This document shows, in pieces, positions 39,455-50,190 of a stretch of DNA of 64,000 nucleotides; the stretch's first letter is position 1; each line of letters opens with the position of its first letter. The stretch is taken from assembly GCA_014549065.1 (NCBI GenBank), contig JACDOX010000004.1, positions 6,822,568 through 6,886,567 of the forward strand, written 5' to 3'. The notes under the pieces are model-generated. The model was not told where the DNA came from and did no database searches. It saw only the letters and a program-made list of their open reading frames with translations. The stretch is from Cardinalis cardinalis. Lineage: Eukaryota; Chordata; Aves; Passeriformes; Cardinalidae. Position numbers and translations under genes: made by a program.

Positions 39455-39869
39455 TTCAACAATCAAATTGTATTTTACAAAGAAAAACGCTTTGGCAACA
39501 AAAGCAACAAAGTCCAGCCCAACAATCATTTAAATCAGCAGAGAAACTTCCTTAGTTTGTCACAGACGTTGAATCTGGACTGAGGACAGCAGCCAAAGGA
39601 GCTACTACACCCAGAAATAAAGATCCTGAGGAAGGGAACTAAAAGGCAACTGAATTTTACTTGTTGGAATGGGGTTTCTAAAGCATTTCCCAGTCAGGTG
39701 TCCACTATTTATTTAAAGGATTGAGATTCCATAAGTGAATTATTTGCAGTCAAGGAATCAAATCCTCTGGGCCTTGTGACCAAACAGTCTCCCAAATCTG
39801 AACCATCATAGGGCTGTTTTCTCACTCAGCTGTGCAAACCCAGTTCTGATTACAGCAGCTCAGCCTTTT
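39455..39869. other. Non-coding DNA
   Basis: No feature was recognised between the purine tract and the candidate conserved element. Confidence 0.5.
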
Positions 39870-40430
39870 GTGGGATGCAGGGAATATTTTCGAATTGGTC
39901 TGCACCAACTTTTCAAAAGGGCCAGCAGTCAATGAATTTCTCATTACAACTGAAGAGAGGAAGTTTGAAGCCTTCAACAAATTGCTTTATACAAGCTGAA
40001 AAACATTGACACTGAAACTTAATTGTTTGGCCAGCTACCAAGCATCCTCACTGTTGATAACAGCAAAGACATGGTTATTTTCTCTATGCTTTATTTTGCC
40101 TGCTCTTTTATAGTATTTTGACCTCGATTGATCCTCCCCTGATATTGGAAAAAGGTGCTCCAATTTGACCATTAATCTCATAATGCAAATTGTCGAGCAG
40201 CACTGAAATTATTTGATAATTTGCATGATGTTTTTAGTGTGCTGGTAGAAGAAGGTAACTTAAGAGGGCATATCTGAAAACACCAANGCTCTGCCCAGCT
40301 GCCATAAAATGCATCAGCTCATCAAGCAAGTCAGGGTGCAGTCGGCCCTTCTGCTTGTTATGGAATATAATTATGGTGCCACTGATTGCACACATGGCAG
40401 CACAAAACTAAGGAGAGGCAGAGATCAGTT
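39870..40430. promoter_or_regulatory. Candidate conserved non-coding element with paired octamers
   Basis: A perfect octamer ATGCAAAT (40183-40190) and its inverted copy ATTTGCAT (40219-40226) are separated by 28 bases. With the adjoining T/A they form a 9-bp perfect inverted repeat. The surrounding 500 bases are free of low complexity and contain further motifs such as CCATTAATC, GAATATAATTATGG and AAATGCATCAGC. Only one N is present, and none lies between about 38840 and 40280. Octamers bind POU-domain factors. This is the most enhancer-like stretch of the window by appearance, but conservation has not been checked. Confidence 0.32.
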
Positions 40431-41087
40431 GGGATAAACGGCAAGCATGTCTGCTTAAAGTTGGAAAGTGTCAAAACTTCAGTGGAAAAAAAGACAAATG
40501 AAATAATTTTGTTTCACCTCAAGTAGTATGTTCTGCTGGGAAACTGAGAGGAACACAGAATGGATGTAATAATGTACAGTAATAATAATACCTCATACCT
40601 CGTACGACTTCTGTTATGCCTGAAGGTATTCAGGACCTCCAGGGTTNTCACACTCTACAGTGTATCTGGACATAGCATAATCTCATATATCTGATTAAAA
40701 TATTGGTCATTTATCACTAAATTTNATGCCCTCTGGAATTGGAAAACACTAATTAGCCAAGTATGGCTTCACCCAAAGCTTTGGCAACAACGGTGAAGAT
40801 GTCCTGGGTTCTGACATGGATTCTTGGTGTGGCTTTAGATACTTCATTTTCTTCTGCCTCCTCATGATCGCATTTTCATGATTTATGGAAAATAACATTT
40901 AATCAACTATCTCTGCAGGGTATTTTAATGCTTAACCAATCAACTATGAAGCACGATATTTTCCAGAGCTCTTGGAAATGTGCTCATTATCCTGCTGATG
41001 AAGAACCTCTGTCCTCATGATACCATGAATCTTTAGCCTTTTCGCAACCAATTTTAAAGGGAAAAAGACATGGGACTGTTGCAAAGT
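40431..41087. other. AT-rich non-coding DNA
   Basis: No feature was recognised. A short run of AAT repeats lies near 40580. Confidence 0.5.
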
Positions 41088-41190
41088 CAATCATCCCATC
41101 TGAGCTTACCTGATCTTGTCTTCAAGTTAAGTACTCAAGGGCCAGCTTAGCACTCGGATGAGAGACCACTCAGGAATCCCACAGGCATGA
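41088..41190 (+). pseudogene. 5S rRNA-derived fragment (pseudogene or 5S-headed SINE)
   Basis: This stretch aligns along most of vertebrate 5S rRNA. TGAGCTTACCTGATCTTGTC (41101-41120) matches the region around base 20-40 mainly with transitions. AAGTTAAG matches the box A area. CACTCGGATGAGAGACC (41151-41167) plus ACTCAGGAAT matches the intermediate element and box C area, with about 6 differences in 25. About six bases are missing before AAGTTAAG. The differences are mostly transitions, including likely CpG decay. It will not make a working 5S RNA. It may be a lone 5S pseudogene or the head of an ancient 5S-tRNA chimeric SINE of the AmnSINE type. No tRNA-like or Deu-like tail could be confirmed downstream. 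Confidence 0.75.
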
Positions 41191-42712
41191 GTCAATGAGC
41201 CATGTTAAATTACAGAAACTAAATTAGATCAAAGACTCTATTAGGTTCTGCCTTCATGACTGAGTGTTTGAAAAACACGAGGAGGAGGGTGGTTGAATAG
41301 ATAACTATAATGTCTGCCTTTGAAAAACTGCTGAAATTAAAATCTTTTTCTGCCCCATGCTTTTTTCCTTTTCTATTCTTTCCTTTCCACCACTTATTAG
41401 CTGATTTTCTGGCACTCTGAGAAGGGGCACGAGGGAATCATCAGCAATTTCTGTTCCTGCCACAGGTCAGGGAGGAGAGTAGAAAGGAGATCCTAATGTC
41501 CACCTCCTCAGTCCAGTGAAATGTTCCCAAGCCTGTAATTTTATCAAGCAAGCTGAAAATTTTAAAAAGTCAGGCAGGTTAGCATAAGGAGCCCCTGGGA
41601 ACAAAAAGAAGATAAATGGTGGCTTCCTGTCTACATTTTCTTGCTTCACAGCAGTTAACAAAGTAAGTATTAGTTTTCTTTAGGGGCATTGCTTCAAATC
41701 TCACTTTAATATCATGTTTAAATGTTCCAGTAAAATTCTTAGTCTTTCAACAGCTCCCTCTCATGATACCATATTACTGATGGATTTTGGCAGTGACAAA
41801 TGACAAAGCATGCCTGTCTCTGAAGCCATTCTCATTTGTATTCTTTCCAGTTCCTTATCTCTCCCATGGGAATAAAAAATTAAAATTAAAAGATAATATT
41901 TCTGAGAATAATATTTAAGTAATATAAACTGTAGCAGTGTTTTCATGACATTACATTCAGTACAAAGTACTCTCTGATTCCCCTGGATAGAAAGATATCG
42001 GGTTTAGACATAGCTGAAAGTGTTTTCGATTAAAACCATTTCTTTCTCTGAGGAAAATATTTTTTTAAGGCAAAAATTGTTGCCTAGAAAATATAAAAAC
42101 AGCTGATGAAGTTTTCATTAATTATTTTGCTTGGTTTTACTGGTTTGGTATTTTGAAACAAATGTAGGAATTGCAGTATTTTATATAAAAATATGTAATA
42201 GTGATTCAATGAAATTCTTAAACAAGCTTCAGTCAAAATCTTCAATAGAATATAGGAACATTCTTAATGGTTCCATTGATTTACCAAGTTGAGGCCTGCT
42301 TTTACTTTTGAAATATCCACATGAGAGGCAAAGTAGCAAGAAATCACCCTTTTTAGAGTTTGAACATAGAAACATGTACCAAAAGACTTTCCTTCTTTCT
42401 TGTACATTTAATTACATACAAAATACTAATAGTGATATTAATGCAGGAGAAATTGTACATTTCTTGCTCATTTTTCAAGAATAAAACATTTTCTNATTTC
42501 ACTTCATTCAATTATTTTCTCAAATTCCTTTTTTGAGTAGCTTCTACCTGACTCCCTGTTGTTCNTAACAAACTCTTTTCAGGCTCTTCTATTTGGTCCT
42601 TCTGTAATGTTGATGCCCTGCTAATGCATCCATGGTGACACCTATGCCTGTATTTGCAAACTGAAACCAGGCATAAGTAGGACACTGGGCATGGCAAATT
42701 GCTTAGGAAAGA
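41191..42712. other. AT-rich non-coding DNA
   Basis: No gene or repeat family was recognised. Confidence 0.55.
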
Positions 42713-43305
42713 TTAGTCAAAGCCTTGGTTAAACAAAGGAGAACTGAGCGNTGCTGTTGACAGACCTGAAGGACAAGANGCCATCCAGAGGGACCCGACA
42801 AGTTCAAAGAGTGAGCCCATGGGAATATCACACAGTTTAAGTCCAAATGAAAGGTGATGCAATTGGGTCAGAGCTATTCCCAGGGTCAACACAGGCTGGG
42901 GGGTGAACAGATTGAGACCACCCCTGCTGAGAAGGAGTGGAGAAGGAAAANAAAAAGCTCCAGGGTGACCTATCTGCAGCCTTCCAGCACCTGACAGGAG
43001 CCTACAAGAAAGATGGAGAGAGATTTTTTTGAGGGGCATGTAGTGACAGGTCAAGGAGGGACACCTTCAAACTGAAAGAAAGTAGCTTTAGATTAGATAT
43101 TAGGAAGAAACTCTTTACCCTGGGGGTGGTGAGGCACTGGAACAGGTTACCCAGAGAAGCTGCACATGCCCCATTCCTTGAAGTGTTCAAGGCCAGGTCA
43201 GATGGGTCTCTGAGCAACATAGTCTAGTAAAGGTGTCCTTGGCAAGGAGGTTGGAACTGATCTTGGTGGCACCTTCCAACGCAAATCATTCTATGGCTCT
43301 ATGAA
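42713..43305 (+). mobile_element. CR1 LINE, 5'-truncated, with internal deletion
   Basis: The 3' end carries the hallmarks of avian CR1: TTAGATATTAGGAAGAAAC near 43093, GTGAGGCACTGGAACAGG near 43128, CTTCCAAC near 43272, and a terminal ATTCTATGGCTCTATGAA tail at about 43288-43305. The 5' half (about 42750-42935) corresponds to part of the reverse-transcriptase coding region, for example CAGACCTGAAGGACA and GCCATCCAGAGGGACC. Compared with CR1 as I remember it, several hundred bases are missing where GAGAAGGAG runs straight into GGAGAAGG near 42930-42945. All reading frames are broken, so it cannot move by itself. The 5' boundary is approximate. Divergence suggests an old but recognisable copy. 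Confidence 0.93.
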
Positions 43306-44520
43306 ATGTTTTTTGATATGTGTGTGCAGACTGTGTGTGATCAATAAAAGAAAGCATGAGAAAGAANGAAGATGGTCTTTCCAAGGATGAAATTCCAATA
43401 AAATCTGGAAGTACATGATAAGCTTTGGACAAGATCTCATGGGCAAGGGCTGGGAGCTGCACAAGGAGTTTAAGATTAATACATGTCCATGATAAATGTT
43501 TTCTAAGGCAAGTTNTATTGGCACTGTAGAAGCCTTGAAAAAAATTAACAGAGTCTGGGAGCATAGACAGCTATAGCTGCAGTAATTAAGAGAAGACTGT
43601 AGGGACACAGGCCTTTGCTAGAAAAGATGAAGAGAGAGCAGAATAGACCAAGGTCATTATGTGAGAAAAAGTACGCAGCNCTGGCTACCAGCATTAGAGA
43701 ACAGGGAATTGAAAAAAAGTGGTGATAAGGAGAAGAATGGAAAGTGCTCAAGAGAGCTGTGAAATAAAAGTGTTCATGCAAGGAACTGGATGTGGAGTAG
43801 GAGAGACAGAAAGACATTATCAATAGTTGAATCTATGTGATGTTGTTAGGTATGAAACAGAGAGTTGTAATGAAATGCAGTGAAATATGGGAAAGGAGAA
43901 GATGAAATTACTAGTACTTGTTGCACTGTAGCAAAAGACCTCAGACACCAGTGTGCCAAAGCTGAAATGAAATATATTCTAGACTGGATATCACTGGCAA
44001 TGAGAGCAGATGTGAAATGGATGAGGGTGAAGAAGACATACAAGTTGGCTGAGGAACATGGTGGTGATTTTTTGCCAAGGACAGATCAGGGAGGCAGCAT
44101 AGATGTTAACAATAAAAGGTGAGGAAAAGACAAAAAAATAAACTGCTGAATATAGCAAGCTTGTATTCTCTAGGAAAANTCATTTTAGACAGAAATAATC
44201 TACCTTTTTTTTAAATTATTCTCAAGAATCCTCACACTTTCTTTGATAAGAGTAGTTTAAGTGGAAAAGTACCCTTTCAACTGATACATGTGAGAGGGAA
44301 TAGAAGAAGGTTTTCATATGTTTTATATNTTCCATAGCAATTTTCTATTGTTGTATTCTGAACAACAAAACCCATATAGTTGAGACACCATCAAGAAAGA
44401 ATGTTTGATTTCAAATATTTCCAAAAGGTAACTTAAGGGTTGTGGAAATGTATTATGCAGAGGGATATGTAGATGAATAAGAAAACAAGACATCCTCCTA
44501 TCATCAGTAAGATATATTAA
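43306..44520. other. AT-rich non-coding DNA
   Basis: No gene is supported. The stretch 43560-44010 is purine-leaning (AGAGA and GAAG words). No repeat family was recognised. Confidence 0.5.
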
Positions 44521-44675
44521 ACTGTGGAAAAGTTTTCTATAAGTACAGAAGCCCTGTCCCTCAAGGTTTTAAAATTATGTGGAATAAAACAGTAGAAAAC
44601 TATAGAGTGTGATATAATCTTGCAGTGCTAGTAGGATAATCTAATTGATCTCTTCCAGCTGTAATTTTTATAATT
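44521..44675 (+). mobile_element. Old, strongly diverged CR1 3'-end fragment
   Basis: The order of motifs follows the CR1 tail: CTGTGGAAAAGTTTTC (CR1 CTGGAACAGGTTGC region), GAAGCCCTGTCCCTCAAGG (the GAAGCCCCATCCCTGGAGG region), TAATTGATCTCTTCCAGC (the ATGATCTnnnnTTCCAAC region), then TATAATTC at the tail position. Divergence is much greater than in the copy at 42713-43305, and the fragment is in the same orientation. The call depends on motif order rather than overall identity. Confidence 0.55.
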
Positions 44676-47600
44676 CAAAATCCATGNCTTGTGTGTTTTG
44701 CTGCCTCAGCACACTGCGGGTATACAGTGATTGTGGGTTTGAAAGAGTGGTCAGCAGGAAAAGAGAAAAAGAGTTAATGAAAGCAGAAAAATGTGCCTCC
44801 CACTAGAGAGGTAACTGGCAGCACTAACAAATATCTCAGCAAGTCTGATTTCCCATGAGACTACCTCTGATAGCTAGACCCAGGCAGCCAAACCTGAATG
44901 GAAGGTAATAATAATTAGATTCTGATGAGTGAAGAACTCACAGGAGGACCAACTTTGCAGGAGTTAATGAAAGGAGAAGAAAATATCCAAATTTTCCAAA
45001 ATATCTTGAAGGTAATTTTATTATGTCTTAGTCTTTTAAGAGGTTAGAGGTTTCTTGCTAGCCTAAGGATGTGTATTTACGTAAGAAAGGACAGAGGCAA
45101 AGAAAATGCCTGACACCTTAACAAAACTGATCACAGCTGGGGGTGTGACTATGTGTGCATTTCCAGTACANCAAGATTCAGGGTGACCCACAGCTGTTAT
45201 TCAAAGTCAGTATCAGACCATTTAATTTTCTGCTTCAGTTCATTTCCTCTTCCTCTCTCCAACTTGAGTGTTATGACCATTCAGTATCTTCTCTTATGTT
45301 TTTCTTCCTCCTCATTTGCTTTTGCTCTCAATGGTNTTTTAGGTGAATAAAGTCCCTCAGTGCAATATCCATCTTCTTGAACTAATCTGAACTTGGAGCA
45401 AGTGCTAATAGCTCAATAAGCATTCTCTGACCTGTNTCCATGAACAAAACTTGAACCACAGATGTGAATATATTCACTGCTCAAAGTCACTGAACACTGA
45501 ACAGGATTAATATTTGTGCTGCTGGTGTGNTCCCTGTGTTTCAGAACTAAGTCACCAAATGAACATTTAGGGAAACACCCAANATGCATTTCAAGGGAGG
45601 AAAAATATTAAGTTACTATGAAACTATCTTCCAGAAACTGCATTTTTTTTTCTGGAAATATGCTCATCCACTGGAATTAAAAGGTTCACTTATTTAGGAA
45701 TATTCATTTTTCCTTATAATTTCTTTNTTTACTTCTTTGTATCACCAAGCTTTTATTTAATAATTTAAAAAAAAAGAAAGTTTTATTTTATTCATACCTG
45801 CAAGCTACTTTGTCTCAAATTTTAGTTCCTGAGTGCCAGTTTGTTTCCAGGCTCTGCCTGTGCATCCAACAGGTATGGGTGCCACAAAAATCAGCATTAC
45901 TCCAGTAAGACAGAGCTAGACTGCTGTACACATTATTGCTGCTGCTGGGAGTAACAACTGGCTGATACTTCCACTGACCCAGGAAGGGTGGTTTTTCCCT
46001 CCAGGAAGCATTGATTTTANATTTGATCAGTGAAGATAATTTGTAATATTAAGAAGATGATAAAATTGCTACCACAATATGTGGAATATATTTTAAATTA
46101 AATATTGCCTTCACCAACNGAATATCCTTTTGTTTATCAAGTAAAGCTATTTGTGTAGTTTCTTAGCACTGTACTGCATGAGATCAGAACCAGAAAGGTT
46201 GATAAATTATTTGTATGCATTACTGTTGCAGTAATAGATTCGCAATTCTGGAAAATAAGGCTCCACACTAATACTTAATGTGGCATTTCTGTTTTTTGAT
46301 GATGGAACATTTCTCACGTAACAGAACAGAAATTATCTATTGGAATATATCAACATGCCGGCTCCAAACATTAAAGCGAACTTTTATCACAAGTTCACAC
46401 AAACAAAGTAGAATTACGTGTTGTGGCATCATAGTCACAGTTTCCTTATANCCTCCTGTACCACTGACCACATTCCCGCCTGGTTATGCTCTTCCCTTCT
46501 TTCACAATGCCCATTTTCTGCTTTCTAGTACAGAGAATCCAGTCTTTTGACAGACGAACTAGCTACCAACTCTTAATGTTATATTCCTGCTGTAGAGGGT
46601 ACTAAACCCACTAATACTTCCCACTGTCCTTGAAAACTGGGGTACCAGTTTTGAACTGGGCCGGTACCCCNTGTTTTTATGGGCTGGTTCTGAAACCTTT
46701 TTACAGATCCCCCAGAACAACCTTTCTGCTATGTTTCAAATCTAGTTTATCATCCTTCCCCATATGAGCTTTGCTGCCCATCTTACCCTCTAAATGATTT
46801 GATGCATACTTCCAGCTCTTATTGTAACTCATACACTTTCAACCCTTGTGCAGATGAGTCCACAGATAAGAGAGGTGGCTTTTTTCATTTTGAAGCAGAA
46901 CACTATTCAAACACTTCTGTNATGTACAGAATGGGCCATTAGGTCTTAAAAATCTGATTTCACTTGTGAGTTATTTTATTTACACACAAATAGTGAGGTA
47001 ACAAAATGCCAGACATCATTCACACCTGTAGGATAAAATACGTTTTATAGCCTTATACAACTACGTACTAAAATCTGTATAATTTATGATGCATTTACAA
47101 CACTGTAAAGGCCATATTTGTTCTTCATATGTCATAATTCTCATTTCTTGGCTCCCAGGACTGTGAAGGGATTTATNGTGTCATCTCAAGTGTACTTTCC
47201 CAGGAAGAATGAACAGTTTAGGCTACTAGATTTACCATTTACATCTGTCCTGTGTGGAGCTGCTACACAAACTGTAATGTCACGCTGGGATTGATAGGAT
47301 ACTACAACAAGCTGCTATTTCTATATGGTAAAAGCATCGTCACTGTCTTTACTATAAATTTGTCTTAAAAACATAAAACTTGATTTAGATCTTGGAGTGG
47401 CCAGGTATAGGTCAACAGAAACACAGAATTGAAGCGTAGGAAAGCTTCATTTAGAAAGGTTAATTGAACTCTTTTCCATGGTAGGAGAGGACATATTTTG
47501 ANCCATTTTGTCCTCATTTGGTTGGATGGTCAAGTTTTCCCATTGGGATTTGGGAACTTTCCCCCATGCAATCTTTATACTCATATTGAATACTAGCTTT

Positions 47601-48046
47601 TAAATGGAAGAGTCCTACTTCAAGGTTCTTAACAAGATCACTGATGAAAAAAANCAAGAACTTTGGAAATATCCCTCATGAGAATTAGTCTTGTCATTGT
47701 ACAATTGCCTGAGGCAGGAGATAAAGGCTTGAAATAAGAAAACTCCTCTAAACTGTTTGAGAGTGCTAATAATTTTTTTTTTGCATATAATTTATAAGAC
47801 AGAATTGGATTCATGCCATCACAACATCTAAAATTTAAGGATGGGATTCTGCTGCAAAGGGATGAATGTTTAAATGCCCTAGAATATCTTCTGTGATCTC
47901 TGGTCGTGCAAGTCTCACATATCCTGGAGCAGTTCTGGTGTCAGTACTTACATATCTTCTGGTAGCTGAATAATACCTCTAAGTTAAGTTTGTGGTCTAG
48001 GAAATCCTCTAGGTTGTCTCTGTTANCAGTGATGAAAGAAAAAAGT
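44676..48046. other. AT-rich non-coding DNA with two small hairpins
   Basis: No gene is supported. A 9-bp perfect inverted repeat, TTCCAGAAA (45629-45637) with TTTCTGGAA (45649-45657), and a stronger GC-rich one at 46639-46670 are the only structures seen. No repeat family was recognised. Confidence 0.55.
46639..46670. repeat. Compact inverted repeat (GGGGTACC/GGTACCCC)
   Basis: GGGGTACC (46639-46646) is the exact reverse complement of GGTACCCC (46663-46670). CCAGTT (46645-46650) also pairs with AACTGG (46654-46659). A continuous 12-bp stem with a five-base one-sided bulge (46660-46664) and a 3-base loop is possible. It stands out in AT-rich surroundings. Confidence 0.75.
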
Positions 48047-48053
48047 GTCCAAG
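48047..48053. repeat. Target-site duplication, left copy
   Basis: GTCCAAG directly precedes the LTR start TGTGACGG and recurs at 48447-48453. Only six bases (TCCAAG) may be the true duplication if the LTR ends at 48447. Six bases is the length typical of class II (ERVK-like) integration. Confidence 0.75.
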
Positions 48054-48126
48054 TGTGACGGTGTTCACANGGGTTTTCAGATGAGGGAAGAGACGAGGAT
48101 TTGACTCCATGTTCCAGAAGNCTTGA

Positions 48127-48132
48127 TTTATT
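48127..48132 (-). promoter_or_regulatory. LTR polyadenylation signal
   Basis: TTTATT on the plus strand reads AATAAA on the minus strand, about 70 bases before the 3' end of the LTR. This position suits an R-region poly(A) signal. Confidence 0.6.
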
Positions 48133-48242
48133 ATTCCATGATATATATTACATTAAAACTATACTAAAAGAATAGAAGAAAAGGTTTCATCTCAGAAGGC
48201 TAGCTAAGCTAAGAATAGAATCAGCAAGAATCATAACAAAGA

Positions 48243-48273
48243 CAGCTGTCTCGGACTCTCTCCGAGACAGCTG
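48243..48273. repeat. Perfect 13-bp inverted repeat inside the LTR
   Basis: CAGCTGTCTCGGA (48243-48255) is the exact reverse complement of TCCGAGACAGCTG (48261-48273), around a CTCTC spacer. It lies in the presumed U3 region, next to the CCAAT box. Confidence 0.95.
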
Positions 48274-48447
48274 GGCTGTGATTGGCCATTAATTATAAAC
48301 ATCCAAGATGGGCCAANCAAAGATCNACCTGTTNCATTCCACAGCAGCAGATAACCATTGTTTAGATTTTGTCCCTGAGGCCTCTCAGCTTCTCAGGAGG
48401 AAAAAAATCCTAAGGAAAGGTTTTTACATTAAAAGATGTCTGTGGCG

Positions 48448-48453
48448 TCCAAG
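48448..48453. repeat. Target-site duplication, right copy
   Basis: TCCAAG follows the LTR and matches 48048-48053 exactly. The preceding G extends the match to seven bases. Confidence 0.75.
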
Positions 48454-50120
48454 GAATTATTTACTTCAACAAACTTTGAAGTTTATAACATTTACTGTCC
48501 TCTGAAGATACTTTACCTGTTCATGCATCAGAGGGAGTTTAAACAAGAAATTAAATAATATAGGAAACAAAAGGTAGCTAGGCTAAGACTCAGTCTAAGA
48601 TTAAGACAGCTGGTACTCATTTCTTCATGACTATACACTGGAGAGAAAGACTCAGGAGTCCTTACCTGCTACCTTTGCAGTCATGTTACATTCACAACTG
48701 TGTAGAGAAGACTGCCAGAATTATACTTTTTCGAAGAGGAACTCTCCCAAAACACGTAAGANTAATTTAAAAGTTTAGCCTAATGTTCAGTCCCCCTCAT
48801 GTACACACATGAACAAGTATATTATTCTCTCAAAAGGGTTTATAGATTTTCTCAGAAATCTTATCAAATTCAAAGGCATTTTTTCTCTGTGGTTTAGGTA
48901 TTTCCTAAAGTTACTTATACAATTATGACGTCACTTTGAACCTCTGCCAGTATAAGAATTATAACTACTTGCAAAGCTTAGCTATAGACAGTTTCTTTCA
49001 ATAAGGGCAATGTTTCAGTAGTCTTTGTCTCAAATAGCTGCAATGTCAAAACCAGACCATATTAGGTGTGGGAGATTTGGGTCTCGGGTATTTGGTCCCC
49101 ATTTCTAAGAGAGAGCTGGAAGGAAGGCACAAATCAAATGGCAGCTGCCTTAACTCTTGACATGTCTGCAGAGTGCTATACGACAGGCCCAGAGCATTAA
49201 GACTATTGGAATTTTCACTTTAATGATACATAAAATGTTTTGGTTTTGCCTCTACAAGGCAACTGGGAGATGAGTTTACAGGTGGTGACGAGCTTATAAA
49301 TTCATAATATACTAGAAATAGCATAATTAATACAATAAATTTTTTATTAAGTACTTTCTGAAGAAAGGGCTAAATTAAATGGGCCCCAAAAGTACAGTAG
49401 AGTTAGTAATATAATTTATATCAGAAAGGAGGAATATAAATCTTGTAGCANTTTACAGATGTTTTTATTTAATATCTCTGATCCTAGAGATCTGACTAGA
49501 TGAGGCCACCCCAGCGCTCTTGGATGGCAAAGCCCCTAGGGTTTTTACACTTTGCAACAAGTAAGAAATCCTTATTAATCCCTTCAGCATTTCTTATAAT
49601 GACATTAATCATGATGAACTCTTCCAGTATTAATTCAGATGTCATCTATAATTCCACAAGAATCCCACTGAAATTTGAACAGAGCAAACCTCATTTAATT
49701 GGAGTAGGAAACATAAAATAACTCAGTGTTCCAATTTTACTGAAAATAACTGAAAATAATCACAACTCATTTCTAAAGCCATCTTAAGTGAATCTGTTAG
49801 CACTTGGAATAGCATTGATTATATTCAGCTTATTTGTGGAAGTCACATTTATGTGGGCTATATTTTGCCTTTCAATTCAGCATCTGGCAATGGATTCTAT
49901 GAAATAAAGTGTCTGAGTATTTAAACATTAGTTCAGTAGTTATTTTTTATACCAGATTTTATTTCATTATGCATTATGTTTACTGCATGTGTAATGTGCC
50001 TAATNTGTACTCAAAAACAATTCCACAAAATCTGTTTACACTATTGAATCTCTGCATGGGGGTACTTCAACTCTGCTCTTGAGGAGAACTCTGCAGAACC
50101 CTAGGGATAGCTCCCATCTT
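48454..50120. other. AT-rich non-coding DNA
   Basis: No gene or repeat family was recognised. Confidence 0.55.
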
Positions 50121-50190
50121 ATTTTGTGGGTTTCATTTGTTTGGGGGATTTCATTTGTTNGTTTGTTTCTTTGTTTGTTTTTTAATTGCA
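50121..50190. repeat. T/G-rich low-complexity tract
   Basis: The tract is made of TTTG and TTTC words. TTTCATTTGTT occurs twice (50131-50141 and 50149-50159), followed by imperfect GTTT repeats. Confidence 0.75.

Larger units (their letters stand above)
48054..48447 (-). mobile_element. Solo LTR of a songbird-type endogenous retrovirus
   Basis: This is a discrete element of about 394 bases between matching short direct repeats. It is read on the minus strand because a polyadenylation signal AATAAA (48127-48132) lies near the 3' end, the element ends CCGTCACA, and a CCAAT box (CCAATCA, 48279-48285) lies upstream. The sequence closely resembles, from memory, an LTR family that is frequent in passerine genomes. 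No second LTR, primer-binding site or retroviral gene is nearby, so it is a solo LTR left by recombination between two LTRs. The 5' end on the minus strand lacks a clean TG, probably through mutation. Several Ns fall inside it. Confidence 0.85.

Noticed and set aside
39247..39555. Highly charged 102-codon frame and its aromatic antisense
   Set aside because: It is a product of the GA-rich low-complexity tract.
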